NCBI GenBank assembly: GCA_039881145.1 | Contig: JAYKKI010000005.1 | Coordinates: 21,509,501-21,573,500 of the forward strand | DNA: 64,000 bases | Reading direction: 5' to 3' | From: Druceiella hillmani | Lineage: Eukaryota; Arthropoda; Insecta; Lepidoptera; Hepialidae | Part shown: piece after piece, positions 11,913-23,087 of the stretch | Layout: each line of letters starts with the position of its first letter | Position numbering within the stretch: the stretch's first letter is position 1 | Notes under the pieces: model-generated | Database searches by the model: none | Told to the model about the DNA's origin: nothing | The model's input: only the letters and a program-made list of their open reading frames with translations | Program-made: the position numbers and the translations under genes

Positions 11913-12185
11913 ATAAAACCTAGGTTAAAAGCCAAACAGGACCAGAATCTGAAATTGCTGCAAATTTAATTGGATCAATGATGCTATTTTTGACAAGGCT
12001 TAATCTTTTCGTACGATATACACATACTCAACTTTCTACTTTTTTGATTGTTGACAATCATATCAAACATTTTTTGCTAGCAGCATACATCGTTGAGGAA
12101 ATGGAATTCGTATGCTGTTCCTACGATCTCATAAGTTCTATAAAATTTCAGGCATTATATTTTATAGTCTTCCTAATTTTATGGA
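11205..12185 (+). pseudogene. Pogo/Tigger-type DDE transposase fossil
   Basis: Plus-strand fragments occur in the order expected for a pogo transposase. Near 11215 is ESWDPHQIRA, like the psq-type helix-turn-helix. Near 11295 is IAPESAIRDRLKR. Near 11555 is KSWYTFESPRAHVKG, like 'LSLRTPEATS.ARA'. Near 11675 is IFNIDQIGMFTVQRFGK then APKGLK, like 'IFN.DETG..TVQ...K..APKG'. After a TA microsatellite comes TFLIVDNHIKHFLLAAYI near 12040, like 'LLILDNH.SH', and IKFQALYFIVF near 12150, like 'LQPLDV.VF'. Two catalytic aspartates survive; the third (QPLD) has become Y, and E has become Q in 'DETG'. Stops and frameshifts make it dead. The 136-residue open frame at 11978-12388 is mainly its DDE half. 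Confidence 0.85.
11824..11910. repeat. (TA)n microsatellite inside transposase fossil
   Basis: About 87 bp of TA repeats with a few 'ca' interruptions. It sits between the two catalytic halves of the pogo fossil, so it arose or expanded after the element inserted. Confidence 0.95.
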
Positions 12186-12389
12186 GGTTACGACATTTCT
12201 TTGAAAACAATATATTCAAAGAAAGTATTATTAATTTTATTCTTTTATATCAAAAGCGTTTCATCGCAAAAACATGTTTACTTAAAAGCTCCATTATCCA
12301 ATTTGTCGCGACTCATTACCAGGAGATGAAATTTAAACCTACAATTTTACTAGTCACTAGTTTACTAATTTATGTCAGTTATTTTTGAA

Positions 12390-13870
12390 AGCAGAAGTTT
12401 TTTAATCTGTATATTTTTTAATTTCACCGAAGTATTAATATTGAATGACTTTTTTTAAATTTTGTGTAAATGAACGAATTTTAATCATTTACATTTATTC
12501 ACAATTGGTCTGAAGATGTTTCTGCGTTTGAACAATGTTGAAACCGATTCAAAGTTTGACAAATATATCAAATACAAACTTATATCTATAGCGAAGGTCA
12601 TATTGAGAATACCTCCCAGTTTTTTGTTTACAGCAGATTGGTTTTCTTACCTGAAAAAAAAACAAACCACTAAAGCGCTGTTGATTATAATGTTGTGCTT
12701 CATATTAAAGAATTTTTAATAATGAAAAATGTCAGATTTTTATAAAACTTCTATTGAAAACCAGCTTATTAGTTGTGACTTAAATTATAATCCTTATATA
12801 TCATTTAGCAGATAAATGTCTTTTAAATGCTATTTTAGATTTTATGTGCCTTAATTATAGGTTTCACGCTATTGATTTTGCTTGATTGCCTATTTGTAAA
12901 GTATTACTTAATTTGTTAATAATTATAACAATTACATAATCACGTTGATCATGTTATCATGTTGTCCAAGTTACGTAGTCAGTTATATAATCATGCGTCA
13001 AGTTTATTCAATTAAAGTGGCGGTAACATTTTCATCATATCTCAATTCGCTCTTAATTGAGGTTTGAATTGATGGATCTATTCTCGCCATCATTTGAATT
13101 ATTTCATAGCCTTTCTTTGGACATACACCGATCAGTTGTATAATAATTATTAATGGTTTCTTCACTATATTTATAAAAATAAAAATATGTGATTTATATA
13201 CCAGTTACATTGTATTTAGTTCATTTCAATACATTACATGCAACTTTTCAATCCGTATGAATTTTTGGAGGTGAATTGATTAGTTTAGGCAAAAATTATA
13301 TTTGTATTTTAATTTATTTACGCTGTTGAGCATTTATAATGCGAAGCATTTGATCATATTAATTAATTTATTGTATCATCAGTATATAAGTAAATTAATA
13401 AAAAGTATAACTCAAAATTCTCTATGCATACTATTTATTCGGTCTATTGTTTCGATAATAACATATATATTAATAGGTGAAGGAGTAATTTTGTACCCCT
13501 TTTGAAGCATATGCGTGCATGGGGGAGTGAGAGATTTGGCATAGTTAAAGTTATAGGGTGAAGGATAGCGGAAAGGTAAAATTTATATATAATATGTGTT
13601 ATAAATACATTAAAAGATTAATTGTTTACGTTCAACAACAAAATATTGATTGTTTTCGTTCATACTGCCAACGTCAAACAATAATAAGTCTGTGGTCATA
13701 TTGTCAGCAAATAACTTTAAAATGTCAGTTTGGCTAACATTAAATTTTAAATTTCATAGGTATTGAAGGGAATTAAGGCAAACAACACACGTTAGTGACG
13801 TATATGTACACGCTCAGCTGACGTAATATATATGGAAAGATTATAGAGGTTTACTCTTTGACAAAAGAGC
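12390..13870. other. AT-rich unique DNA, nothing recognised
   Basis: Open frames at 12516-12719 and 13302-13505 are AT-rich and show no domain; I treat them as chance. Confidence 0.5.
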
Positions 13871-13875
13871 CTCAC

Positions 13876-14065
13876 TATTAAACGAAACTACGTGATGTAG
13901 TATTATTTCTATTTTCTTTAAGTTCTTTACCACGACCTAGGTTTCGTTGTATTACAACATCTTCAGGTGGGCTGTTAGCAAAGATGAATGAACGAAACCT
14001 AGGTCATGGTAAAGAACTTAAAGAAAGTAGAAATAATATTACATCACGTAGTTTCATTTAATCGT
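13876..14065. mobile_element. Head-to-head palindromic copy of Penelope-like terminal family
   Basis: Two arms of about 73-75 bp (13876-13948 and 13991-14065) are near-perfect reverse complements. Each ends outward in the same terminus as three other copies in this window: 'actacatcacgtagtttcat' in element orientation. The left arm continues inward through the hammerhead-like motif to 'aacagccc'; the right arm starts within that motif at 'aacgaaac'. So two copies with different truncation points are fused head to head. A fixed 3' end with variable 5' truncation fits target-primed reverse transcription, and inverted arrangements are known in Penelope-like elements. No protein part of such an element is seen. 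Confidence 0.65.
13930..13970 (-). ncRNA. Candidate minimal type I hammerhead ribozyme (best copy)
   Basis: Read on the minus strand, the order is: CCAC (stem I 3' strand), CTGAAGA (core CUGANGA), an extra T, a hairpin GTTGT-AAT-ACAAC (stem II), GAAA, CC-TA-GG (stem III of two base pairs with a two-base loop, closed by A-T), TC giving a GTC cleavage triplet, then GTGG (stem I 5' strand). All conserved core bases are present. The one irregularity is the extra T between the core and stem II. Minimal hammerheads with a tiny stem III are known from Penelope-like retroelements and amphibian satellite DNA. Activity is inferred, not shown. Confidence 0.5.
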
Positions 14066-14529
14066 GAATAATGGATTTCTACAAAATTAACGCCAAATAT
14101 ATTCAATATTCAAAAGAACCTCAATAACGTACAAATTTAAAAATTTTGTGAATTACGGTTGAATTTCGACCACGGGGCGGCCACTAGTTTTATTAAATAA
14201 ACTTATTCAAAATAGAAAAATTTATGGAGAATCCTTATATTGATTTGTAACTAAAGAAAATTCGTCTAAGTGGTGAATAATTTCATAGGAATATAAAAAA
14301 GAATAAAAAGGAAAAGCGACGCTCATAATCGTATAGCGAAGCACAAAAAATACTTTCCGCCCAGCATTTTTGCATTGTTTTCGTTATATTCTAAATTAAC
14401 GCATTTCTTTACATCTTGGAAAGCTCTGAGCACTAGGTTCACAATGAAAATTTATTCAATTTTTCGCAAAAGTATATTATATAAAAATGCAAAATAATTT
14501 AACCGAACTCGCTATTTTATGCTATAAAT

Positions 14530-14880
14530 ATGATGGTCGCTTGAAAAGCCGAGAGGGAAAACGACGAATAGGTCTTGGCGTAACATCTCCATTGTGCGTC
14601 AGACGCGCAGTTTGCCGGATGTCGTAAAATGAATACGTCCAAAGTGGTGCTCCGTCCGACGACTTGCGCCGAAAGGGAAAGGAAAATGATGACCGTGTCC
14701 ATACATTATTTAACCCGAATGAGGGTGTGTATTTACATTGTATTTCCACCTTTAGAAACTCGCCCATGCAACGCGCCTCTCCTTTTAGAGTTCCTTTTGT
14801 GAGGAAAAATTGGCAAAAAGAATATGCGTCCCGTCGCAAGAAGGGGTTTTCCCTCCTTATCGGGTCTTGACTCTTGGGAT
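14530..14880. other. GC-elevated island, candidate regulatory element
   Basis: A sharp rise in G+C and complexity, for example 'gtcagacgcgcagtttgccg' near 14598 and 'cgcccatgcaacgcgcctct' near 14761. Frames are open on both strands (14522-14839 minus, 14664-14870 plus) with no recognised domain. It shares the 14-mer 'agggaaaggaaaat' (near 14674) with the island at 30395. I favour a conserved non-coding element. Confidence 0.45.
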
Positions 14881-14884
14881 TGGG

Positions 14885-17495
14885 TCGGATGGAAATATAG
14901 AATATCCTCGAAGATTATGGATGTGCAATTGTTTTCGTGATGGCTGGTAAATAATAGGTTTGGAGATTGCTTTAAGTTGAAATTCTATTTATCATAGCTT
15001 ATTTTGTATATAAGTACATAAATAGGTATAAATTCTCACGATATTCACTTTTGGGAAATAAAACAAACCAATGAAAATCACTATTAAGCGAAAATACAAA
15101 TAACTCTTTATTTTACTTTGATCTACAGTTTTTGATTCAGCTCCAGTTTTGTGATCCATATTTCTAGTTCCCTTGAATTGCAGAACTGCTTTGGAATTCA
15201 TAGAGTCTACAAGGGTCGTGTCCATTTTGGAATGGTAGTGTTTAAACTTGTACAGTTTCACTTAATTTTCAAAAATTAATATTTTAATTATATTAACTAT
15301 ATTATTAATTTCAAAATGTATACATTGTTTAATGTACGCTGAAATAAGCAGTTTTTAGTCTAAATATTTCTCCACAGTTTTTGTGGGAGTTTTGTTCATT
15401 CATAAATTATTTTTAAAATATCAAATCAAATTTATAGGTTTTGAACAATGAGTCAATAATGTCATTGGTTATGAATGATTTAAGCAATCGAATATGTAAC
15501 GGGTACTAAAAAAACAAATAACTTACACATAAACAAAAACATAGAAAAACCTATAGCTTATACATATAAACAAAAACAAAAACATATAGCTATAGCATAA
15601 ATGATCTTAGAAAATATTAACAAATTTATGAATAAAAAAATTTGAACTGCTTAATTTATTATATTTATTTTTAAAATTTTGCCCAATACCTGCAAAACTG
15701 CGTGTCACAAATTTAATATTTTCTAAAAACCTTGTGAGTGAAGATTGTTTTCATTGCTGTGTAACCTTCAATGTTTCTTTATTCAATGGTACGATACAAA
15801 GGCTCGTAAAATTAATAAAACATATCAAATAAGATTAACATCAGTTGGATGTAGCTTTTATTATTTATGGAGCAAACAAAAGTAAAAACGGAAAAGGCTT
15901 GAAAACAATTGTTTTTCCCTAATTTTTTTGTGGTATGTTTTAAGGAAGTTTTGACCAAAATGGAATCATCGATTTTGTTTTTTATACAGCATAATTGTAC
16001 TTTTTTGTCATGAACTTTTTTTAAATCAATGTCTGATGAGTAATTGCTAAATAAGGCTTAAGTTAATTTGTAAACGTTTTAAGTTTCTCTGTGAAATGAT
16101 CTTTAGGTAATATATTTTTTACAGCAAAACGATTGATAAAATGAACCGTATTGGTATTTAACTGCCATGTAGTGTTATATACCGATTTGCTGAAATGAAA
16201 TGTCCGGATATTGAAATTGAATTCATGGCTACCACAGAACAAATATTGGCGACTAATCGTTCGCTTATAAATGGCACACAATGAGCCGAAAGTGTGGGGT
16301 AAAGTGAAAGCTTTTACTGTCAACAAAAGTAAAGGAAATTGATGTCGCCGATCAAATATTGGTTAAGCTTAGGACAGAAATTATAGACTTAGGGTGTCGA
16401 AGTGGGTGACAATTGTAAATAAGAGATTCAATTCGCTTTATGAAACAAATGTCGATGTGTCATTGTCGGATTGTAGGCGATTCGATTTCGTGTTAATTGC
16501 AAGATTTTAAAGGTTTAAATTCAATTACTTAAGAAGTCGGGTCTCTCTGAAACAATGAATAATGGAAAAAATATTAAAAAGTAACGAAAATGGTGGACTT
16601 TTCTGCTACTCTGCAAGGGATTTTGGTTTAACGCGCGAAAACGATGAAATTAATTGTTTTTCTGAAACGTGAAAGGAAAGGATTTGTCTGAAATGAAACA
16701 GAAAATTATTTTCTTTTTAAGAGATTTCATATCTATTACATAGTGTGTCCGAAAAATTAAAAAAAGTAATAAGTGCGAATGTAATTAAAAAAAATCATTA
16801 AAGAAACGAACAAAATTGGTCAAATTGTCTTTGAGACAATTTGCTCTAGTTTTGAGAAAAAAAAGGGTTATCTTGCATATAGAAAACAGAAAAAAAATTA
16901 TGTTAATGTTGATTCAATATGCAATTTTAGATCAACATCTTAAGTTTTGTTAAGTCGTCATTTTCAGCTTAAAATATTCATCCGAAACGATGCGTTCTCC
17001 ACACTTTACAGAAAAGTGTGTGATATCATAGGTTGAGAATATAGAACGGGTATAGGCTCGCTTTATAATTGGATTTATATTTTTAAAATGCCATTAAAAT
17101 TAATAAATTTTGTTAAAAAAATAAAAAAAAAACTCATTCAATAATCGCCATCTGCATGGCAACATCAGTTATCTACCGCAATCGTTTCAAATTAAAATGT
17201 TCTAATTTGGGGACTCTTTGTGATAGAATTAAAGTGAAAAGTCGAGCATTTCGGTGGATTAACACGGATTTAATTAAAGTTTATGCACAACTACATACAG
17301 TACAAGAAATGTCAACGAGTAGAGAGAACAGAGTAAGTGACCCATAGACAATGTACATTGTTTAGTTTGTTGTTTTAACACAATATAAAGATGACTCTAG
17401 TGTGCGACAATAAAGGCTTGTAAATAAAACGTCAAGCTTTAAAACAAGGAAAAAATCTATTTAGTACTATTAGAACTCGTTTTATGAATATTCCA
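14885..17495. other. AT-rich DNA, no confident gene
   Basis: A small direct duplication of 'acataaacaaaaacatag'-like sequence lies at 15528-15600. Open frames at 14992-15261 minus, 16063-16326 minus and 17156-17347 plus have slightly better codon-like composition than random, but no domain, start context or splice signals I trust. Confidence 0.4.
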
Positions 17496-17498
17496 CAC

Positions 17499-17684
17499 CA
17501 CTTAGGTTTTTGGCGACCGTTAGGCCTTCAGTCTTACTAAAAAAAATAGCGACGGACTGACGAAATGTTGATTCTCAATTGTAATGACTGACGGATAGAA
17601 ATATACGATCAATCTTTCATCAATCCGTCAGTATTTCTTCAATATAATTAAGCGCCTAATGGTCACCTACATAAAACTTTAAGT
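17499..17684. mobile_element. Short TIR element (MITE candidate)
   Basis: The left end 'cacttaggtttttggcgacc' and the following 'gttaggcctt' match, inverted, the right end 'aagcgcctaatggtcacc' and 'taaaactttaagtg'. Inside are inverted 'gacggactgacg' and 'gtcag/gactgacgg' words. The element is about 186 bp and has no coding capacity. No clear target-site duplication is visible, so the superfamily is undecided. Confidence 0.5.
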
Positions 17685-17689
17685 GTATG

Positions 17690-19750
17690 TAGATTTTTGT
17701 TAATTATTTTAATTATTAATATTCTTAACACGTAAATATATTGATTGGGGTATCTTTCACAGGCGTATTAACAATGTAAATTTAGCAGTTTCTGAGGTAA
17801 AGAGGGGTGGGAAAGAAATTAGGTGACGATATTTTTTACGAATCTTTTCAACAATACACCTATACATAATTTACATAAAGTTCTAAAAATCTTAGTTTCT
17901 GAACCCTTATAAATTTATCCTTCAAATAATATTCCACACGGCACTTGAAATTGAAAATAATAATGGTGTTTCATTTGTCCCCTTTAAAATTTCCATACAA
18001 AAATTTTCGAGTGTTAACTCTAAAAGTAACTGCGGCTTAATATGCTTTCTCTTTATGCCGATTTTCAAGTTTCCACAACAACTTCTTGTTAAACATTCTA
18101 CAGGAAATATTTACGGACCTTTTCTGAATTATTGTTAGAACTGCACTCCATTATATTGTAATATAAATAGTTTTGAAATCTATATAAGCCGTTCTTTAAT
18201 TTATATTTTATCATACAACACATGACATGAAAAATAATTCGATTACTTTATCTGCCTCTTCTAAAAGTTCCATATAAATTAATCGGATATGATTTTTATG
18301 GAAATTTTAGAGTTTTAATTCTTCAGGTATATGGGGGTCCATATGCTTTATTACTATGCTAAACTTCAAGTGCTATTTTAAAGATTCATATTAGCCGTGT
18401 TGACTTGTATGCGTGGTGGTTATTATATAGTGAAAAAATATCAATATTGGTAGATAGTTTAAATAGAAGTGCCATATTTAAACGTTTATAATATGTGTTT
18501 ATATGTTATCTCATATCGTAGTAATGCAATATATAATCGTACTTAACAGTTCTGATTAATAGGCCTAATTTAGTTTTGTAATTTTTAGTGTTTTGTCAGA
18601 AACTAATGATTATATATGGCTTTACTTACATGCCGTCCTTATATTGAAACGACAGAGGACAATAATCTTTGACGTAAGACACATTACTCCTTTGATATAA
18701 GAAATGTGGAAGAAATTCAATGAATATTCCAAAAGGGAGAGGGAAAGAAAGTGAGAGAGGAGAGAGAGGGAGAAAATGCTGGGCAGAATCATTATCAGTT
18801 TACCAAATGACAGTTTATTTGAATAGAATCTTAAATAATGAAGGTGTAAAGGATAATATTCACCCCCTCAGTGTATCATACACGTATGTTTGTCTAATGT
18901 TTAAACAATGATTTAATTACCTTTGATTTGCTATCATCAGTTGAATAATCTCATTGGCATAAGTCCATACATCATCCTCAATCTATAATCTAGTTGATGC
19001 TATAATTGATTTTTCAAGAACAACGAAACAAATGTCTTCAGTCACTGAGTATCATCAGTAGTACATCTTTGTTACATCTTCGGAGGACATAATGAGACCT
19101 TGACCAAAGTTATATGGATCCAATTATTTCTCACCACTGTCCTAATTTATACTCTTATTACTAAGTATAATTTACTATGTATGCTCCTAATCGTTACTGA
19201 GTTGATTTTATTATCTCCTAATTTTCTCAAAAAATAATTAAGATTAACCTCCGTCTAGATTAGACGTAAGTCTAATTGTTTTGGTTTTACATTTATACTT
19301 ACTTTTACGTATATTTTGTTTTTTTATTCTTGACGTTTAATGCGTGGTGTATTATTTATTTGAAATATTTAAATATTCTTTTTTTGGCTATCATAACTTA
19401 TGGCGTTAGCACCTTACTTATATGCTTAATGGTATGGATAAAAATAGATAGTATTATACACACGTATTCGATTAGGTCTATATAACTTATAGTTTTATAT
19501 CATACATATATTTAATAATTTTTTGATTTTATATATAATTTTTTGATTTAAAAAAATCAACAACATTTTTTAAATAATTTGTTAGCAAAATACAGATTAT
19601 CTTTAGTATGTATTGGCAATCCGTTTCTCTAAAAAAATTCGAATACTATAAGAATTTCAAGTTTCTTCGTATCTCATGTTATTATGCAATGTTAGTTTGT
19701 CACATAGAAATGCCACATCCGAATTTTCCGTATTGGATAATCTCACAAAA
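17690..19750. other. AT-rich DNA with fragments of a dispersed repeat
   Basis: Two stretches (about 17975-18075 and 18255-18370) share words with each other and with 33790-33910: a 'ttccatacaaa...gtgttaactct' block followed by 'taatatgct'. They look like pieces of one old dispersed family. A purine-rich 'gagagaggagagagagggag' tract lies near 18755. No gene was recognised. Confidence 0.4.
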
Positions 19751-19751
19751 C

Positions 19752-20405
19752 ATTTTGGTAAATTAAAAAATGTCACGGAGCAAAATTCGTGCTGTGGTTA
19801 TATCAATATTTGATCAAGGTGTAATTGAAAAGACGTTCAAAATATAATTAAACCATGTTTTAACCAAGTTAAGACTTGTTGATTATAATTTGTCAAGTTG
19901 AAAAGGTCCTTCTAAATTTGGGAGATCGAGAAGAATCATAGAAATCGTGTAATGTCGTGGATGAAAATTAATGGCTCGTGTAACAATGTCTGCTTGAATA
20001 GTTATATAACACATAAACACATACGTACACAGACATTACCCACAAACACACGTATCCCAAATACCGCCCTCCGTAGCTCGATTTTGGTAAATTCAAAAAT
20101 GCTACGAAGCAAAATTCGTGCTGTGGTTATGTTCATATTCGATTAATAGGAAAGAATAATTGAAAAGAAGTTCAAAGTATGAAATAAAATAATTTGAAAC
20201 CAACTTAAGACTTATTGATTTTTATCTGTCAAGTAAAAAGATCCTTCTAAATTTGGGAGATCGAGAATGATTATAGAAATCGTGCATGAAAATTAATGGA
20301 TCGCGAGACAATGTCTGCTCGAATAGTTATATAACACATAAACACATACGTACACAGGCATTACTCACAACCACACGTAACCCAAGTAGCGCCCTCCGAA
20401 GCTCG
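19752..20405. repeat. Tandem duplication, 329-bp unit, two copies
   Basis: Copy 1 (19752-20080) and copy 2 (20081-20405) abut exactly. Each begins 'attttggtaaatt' and ends 'gccctccg(t/a)agctcg'. They are strongly similar throughout, with scattered substitutions and small indels. A third partial copy starts near 21036 ('ttttggtgaattcaaaatgg'). Two short open frames with shared residues (KINGS..NVC.NSYITHKHI) at 19952-20146 and 20286-20555 are produced by the duplication and are not proposed as genes. Confidence 0.9.
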
Positions 20406-20441
20406 ACCATATCCACACGTAGAACAATACAGCCGTTTAAT

Positions 20442-20460
20442 AATATCCTCGGAGGATATT
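20442..20460. other. Palindrome of 19 bp
   Basis: aatatcctc and gaggatatt flank a single central g. It lies just after the tandem duplication and before a GC-rich island. It could be a dimeric protein-binding site; no factor is assigned. Confidence 0.4.
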
Positions 20461-20479
20461 TTAATCCAAGATGCCTTCT

Positions 20480-20770
20480 CATGTCGCTCGTGCCGAGTAT
20501 GAATGTATGTAGCTATATGGAAAAGGGCGCGGAGGGAAGCGCGGTCGGTGAATAAATTTACATAAAACGACTATTAATTCGTGCGTAAAAGCCACTTTGT
20601 ATTAGTGCCTATGTACTTGTAGATACGTTATGACATTGTATGGCGCGCGGGGCTGGCTGACGGGTAGCGTAACGTAAGCTACGTGATGTGCAAGACGCGC
20701 AACGTGAAGTTAATGGATAAAAAATCAGTGGATCCGACCGAGAGTATCGCGGCCGATCGAGAGATGCTAT
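20480..20770. other. GC-elevated island, candidate regulatory element
   Basis: Contains 'aagggcgcggagggaagcgc' (20522), 'tatggcgcgcggggctggct' (20639) and 'accgagagtatcgcggccga' (20737), in strong contrast to the AT-rich flanks. Open frames are interrupted. Candidate conserved non-coding element or promoter-like region; no gene start is supported. Confidence 0.4.
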
Positions 20771-21035
20771 TCGTTACAACTTTTGGAAATAAGTTATAAA
20801 TAAAATTGAATACTTTCATTGTATATGCCGCGCATGTAACTCATAAGTTCGCTATTCTATTCTTTAATCTGAATTGTAAAACTTGCTCTCGAGATTATGT
20901 TTTATACCAAGTATACTTTAAATATGCTCAAGAGTTAAACACTCCCTGGACAAAAAAACCACGACGCACTGTTTCTAAAAAAAACTCCCAGTGCAAAATT
21001 TCCATATTGGCTATTTCCGAAATGATTATAATGCA

Positions 21036-21085
21036 TTTTGGTGAATTCAAAATGGTTATAAAACAAAATTCGTATTGTGATCTTT
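21036..21085 (+). repeat. Partial third copy of the 329-bp unit
   Basis: 'ttttggtgaattcaaaatgg' followed by 'acaaaattcgtattgtgatc' matches the first 50 bases of the unit at 19752 and 20081, displaced by about 950 bp. The similarity stops abruptly after this. Confidence 0.55.
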
Positions 21086-21332
21086 TTCAACCAAGACGCC
21101 TTCGAAGGTCATGAGAATACGTGTAGAAATACCATTTTAGATGAAGATGTGATGAAAAATATACAACGAATTAATAACATTATTTCCATTCTATATGTAT
21201 AATATTTTGACATGAATATGAAAATTAAAGTACACAGATAATATCCTTAGCAATTGTGAACTTTTGAGGTTAAGTTTTCACATAGCACGCAAAAATATTT
21301 TGTCATTTTTGGTTAGATCCGGTTAAGGTTAC

Positions 21333-21660
21333 GTATCTCAAAAGGTAAAAAAACGGAAACTTCGTGTATTCGTTCCGCTGTGCGTCTATCACAGTTGTTT
21401 TTATCAGAACCATTTAACATAGAAACTTGTTGTTTGACTTAGTGATAAAACATATTAATCTCATTTATTCCATAAATTAACACTCAAAAATACTAATTTG
21501 GAATTTTTAGAAGAAATAAATAAATTAATCGATTTTTTCCATTTTATATTTTATGTCTAATAGCAAGTAAATTTAGGATTCTAAAACTATTTTTTTTCAG
21601 AAGTTTACGTTGGATAGATTTCAAGATTTCAAGTACTTTTCGTGCGCCTTTTTGTGTTTT
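21333..21660 (+). repeat. Dispersed lepidopteran-type repeat, partial copy
   Basis: Opens with 'ggttacgtatctcaaaaggt' and 'aaaacggaaac' and closes near 21640 with a degraded 'agtacttttcgtgcgc' block, paralleling the copy at 28797-29529. The interior is AT-rich and diverged. Confidence 0.45.
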
Positions 21661-22082
21661 ATGAAAATTACGTCTAATAACCTTAATGCAAAGATCGGAT
21701 ATTAAATTGATATTTGCCTTTATATCACATTCCCTCGATGTTATTATCAGTTAGTTATAGAAGTAGAAAAGGAATGTCGCCAGATAAATTAATAAAATCG
21801 CGTTGCAAATATTTAGCGAGGTATACCTAAGGGGGTTTCATTTTTATTTAAATATTTGAGTATGTTTTCACAATTTGCATTGTGAGTATTGTTTGTAATG
21901 GTTTTTTAGCTTTAAAATAATGTTTTACTTTGGTTCAATACGTTCTTTTTAATATTATTATTAAAAAGTATAATCGTTATTGTACGAACTCGATAAGATT
22001 ACTTAATAATAAAATCTAAGGAATATATACAATTCAGAATGTCATCAAAACAGACCCTTAAAATCTTAACGTTAGTGCTAAG

Positions 22083-22575
22083 TATAGTGTGCCTAATGAT
22101 ATATGTTATTGTATACTGACTAGTAATATGTATTTTTGTATACTACCCAGTAATACGTATTATTGTATATTGTCTAGTAATATGTATTATTGTATACTGC
22201 CTAGTAGTAATACGTATAATTGTATACTAGCTAGTAATATATATTATTGTATACTGCCTAATAATGTGTATTATTGTATACTGCCTAGTAATAAGTATTA
22301 TTGTTTACTGCTTAATCATGTGTATTATTGTATACTGCCTAGTAATATGTATTATTGTGTACTGCCTAATAATGTGTATTATTGTGTACTGCCTAGTAAT
22401 ATGTGTTATTGTTTACTGCCTAATAATGTGTATTATTGTATACTGCCTAGTAATATGTATTATTGTTCACTGCCTAATAATGTGTATCATCGTATACTGC
22501 CTAGTAATACGTATTGTTGTATACTATCTAATAATGTATTATTGTATACTGCCTAGTAATATGTATTATTTCCCA
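22083..22575. repeat. Minisatellite, 27-bp unit, about 18 copies
   Basis: The unit contains 'tattattgtatactgcctag' and 'taatatg'. The period is exactly 27 bp through most of the array, so every frame repeats with nine-residue periodicity. That creates two long spurious open frames (22089-22556 and 22264-22587). There are no spacers, so it is not a CRISPR array. Confidence 0.95.
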
Positions 22576-22579
22576 CTTA

Positions 22580-23085
22580 ACTTATAAGTAAAATATGGTT
22601 ATTGGTTGTTTTTGCTTTTATTTCTTATGTTAGTATTCCTCATACCTGTCATAATAGTTTTGAAAACGATTTACTCCGACTTAAGTAAACGTAGAAGATC
22701 GTACGTGTTGTCGATGTTTTGAAAATCTTACAGTTGTTATTCAGTGAGGTTTTCATAATGTTGATACTAGAGATTATAAGGGTTACATTATATAATATAT
22801 CAGAAAGCAAAGACAAAAATTGTAATCTAGCGGTGTTGATATTACTCAATTTCAATCGTCAATATTTAGTTATGACACAAGGAATGTTTTTTTTATTTCA
22901 CTACTTATTAATTATTTTAACTATTGATTAAACACGTTAAAATAAAGTAAGTTTCGTGGAGGCACAATTACTTTCGGTATTATACCGTGTTTCATAATGA
23001 CCGCTTTCATACCTTCATGATTGTCTTTAACAGATCTTCAGAGAGATGGAGGTATGTAAAAGACGAAAGGCGCATCGCAAATTAG
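22580..23085. other. AT-rich unique DNA, nothing recognised
   Basis: Overlapping open frames on opposite strands (22649-22855, 22719-22931) are AT-driven and show no domain. Confidence 0.5.
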
Positions 23086-23087
23086 AT

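Noticed and set aside
14992..15261. 89-codon minus-strand frame with a soluble-looking N-terminal part.
   Set aside because: No domain; the C-terminal half turns into AT-driven hydrophobic sequence. It may be chance.
18931..19260. Moderately complex stretch examined for reverse transcriptase on the minus strand.
   Set aside because: No ordered motif could be read in any frame.
22083..22575. CRISPR-like regular repeats.
   Set aside because: Repeats abut with no unique spacers, and the host DNA is eukaryotic.
22089..22587. Two long overlapping open frames (155 and 107 codons).
   Set aside because: They are produced by a 27-bp tandem repeat; residues repeat every nine positions and no start context or splice signals support them.
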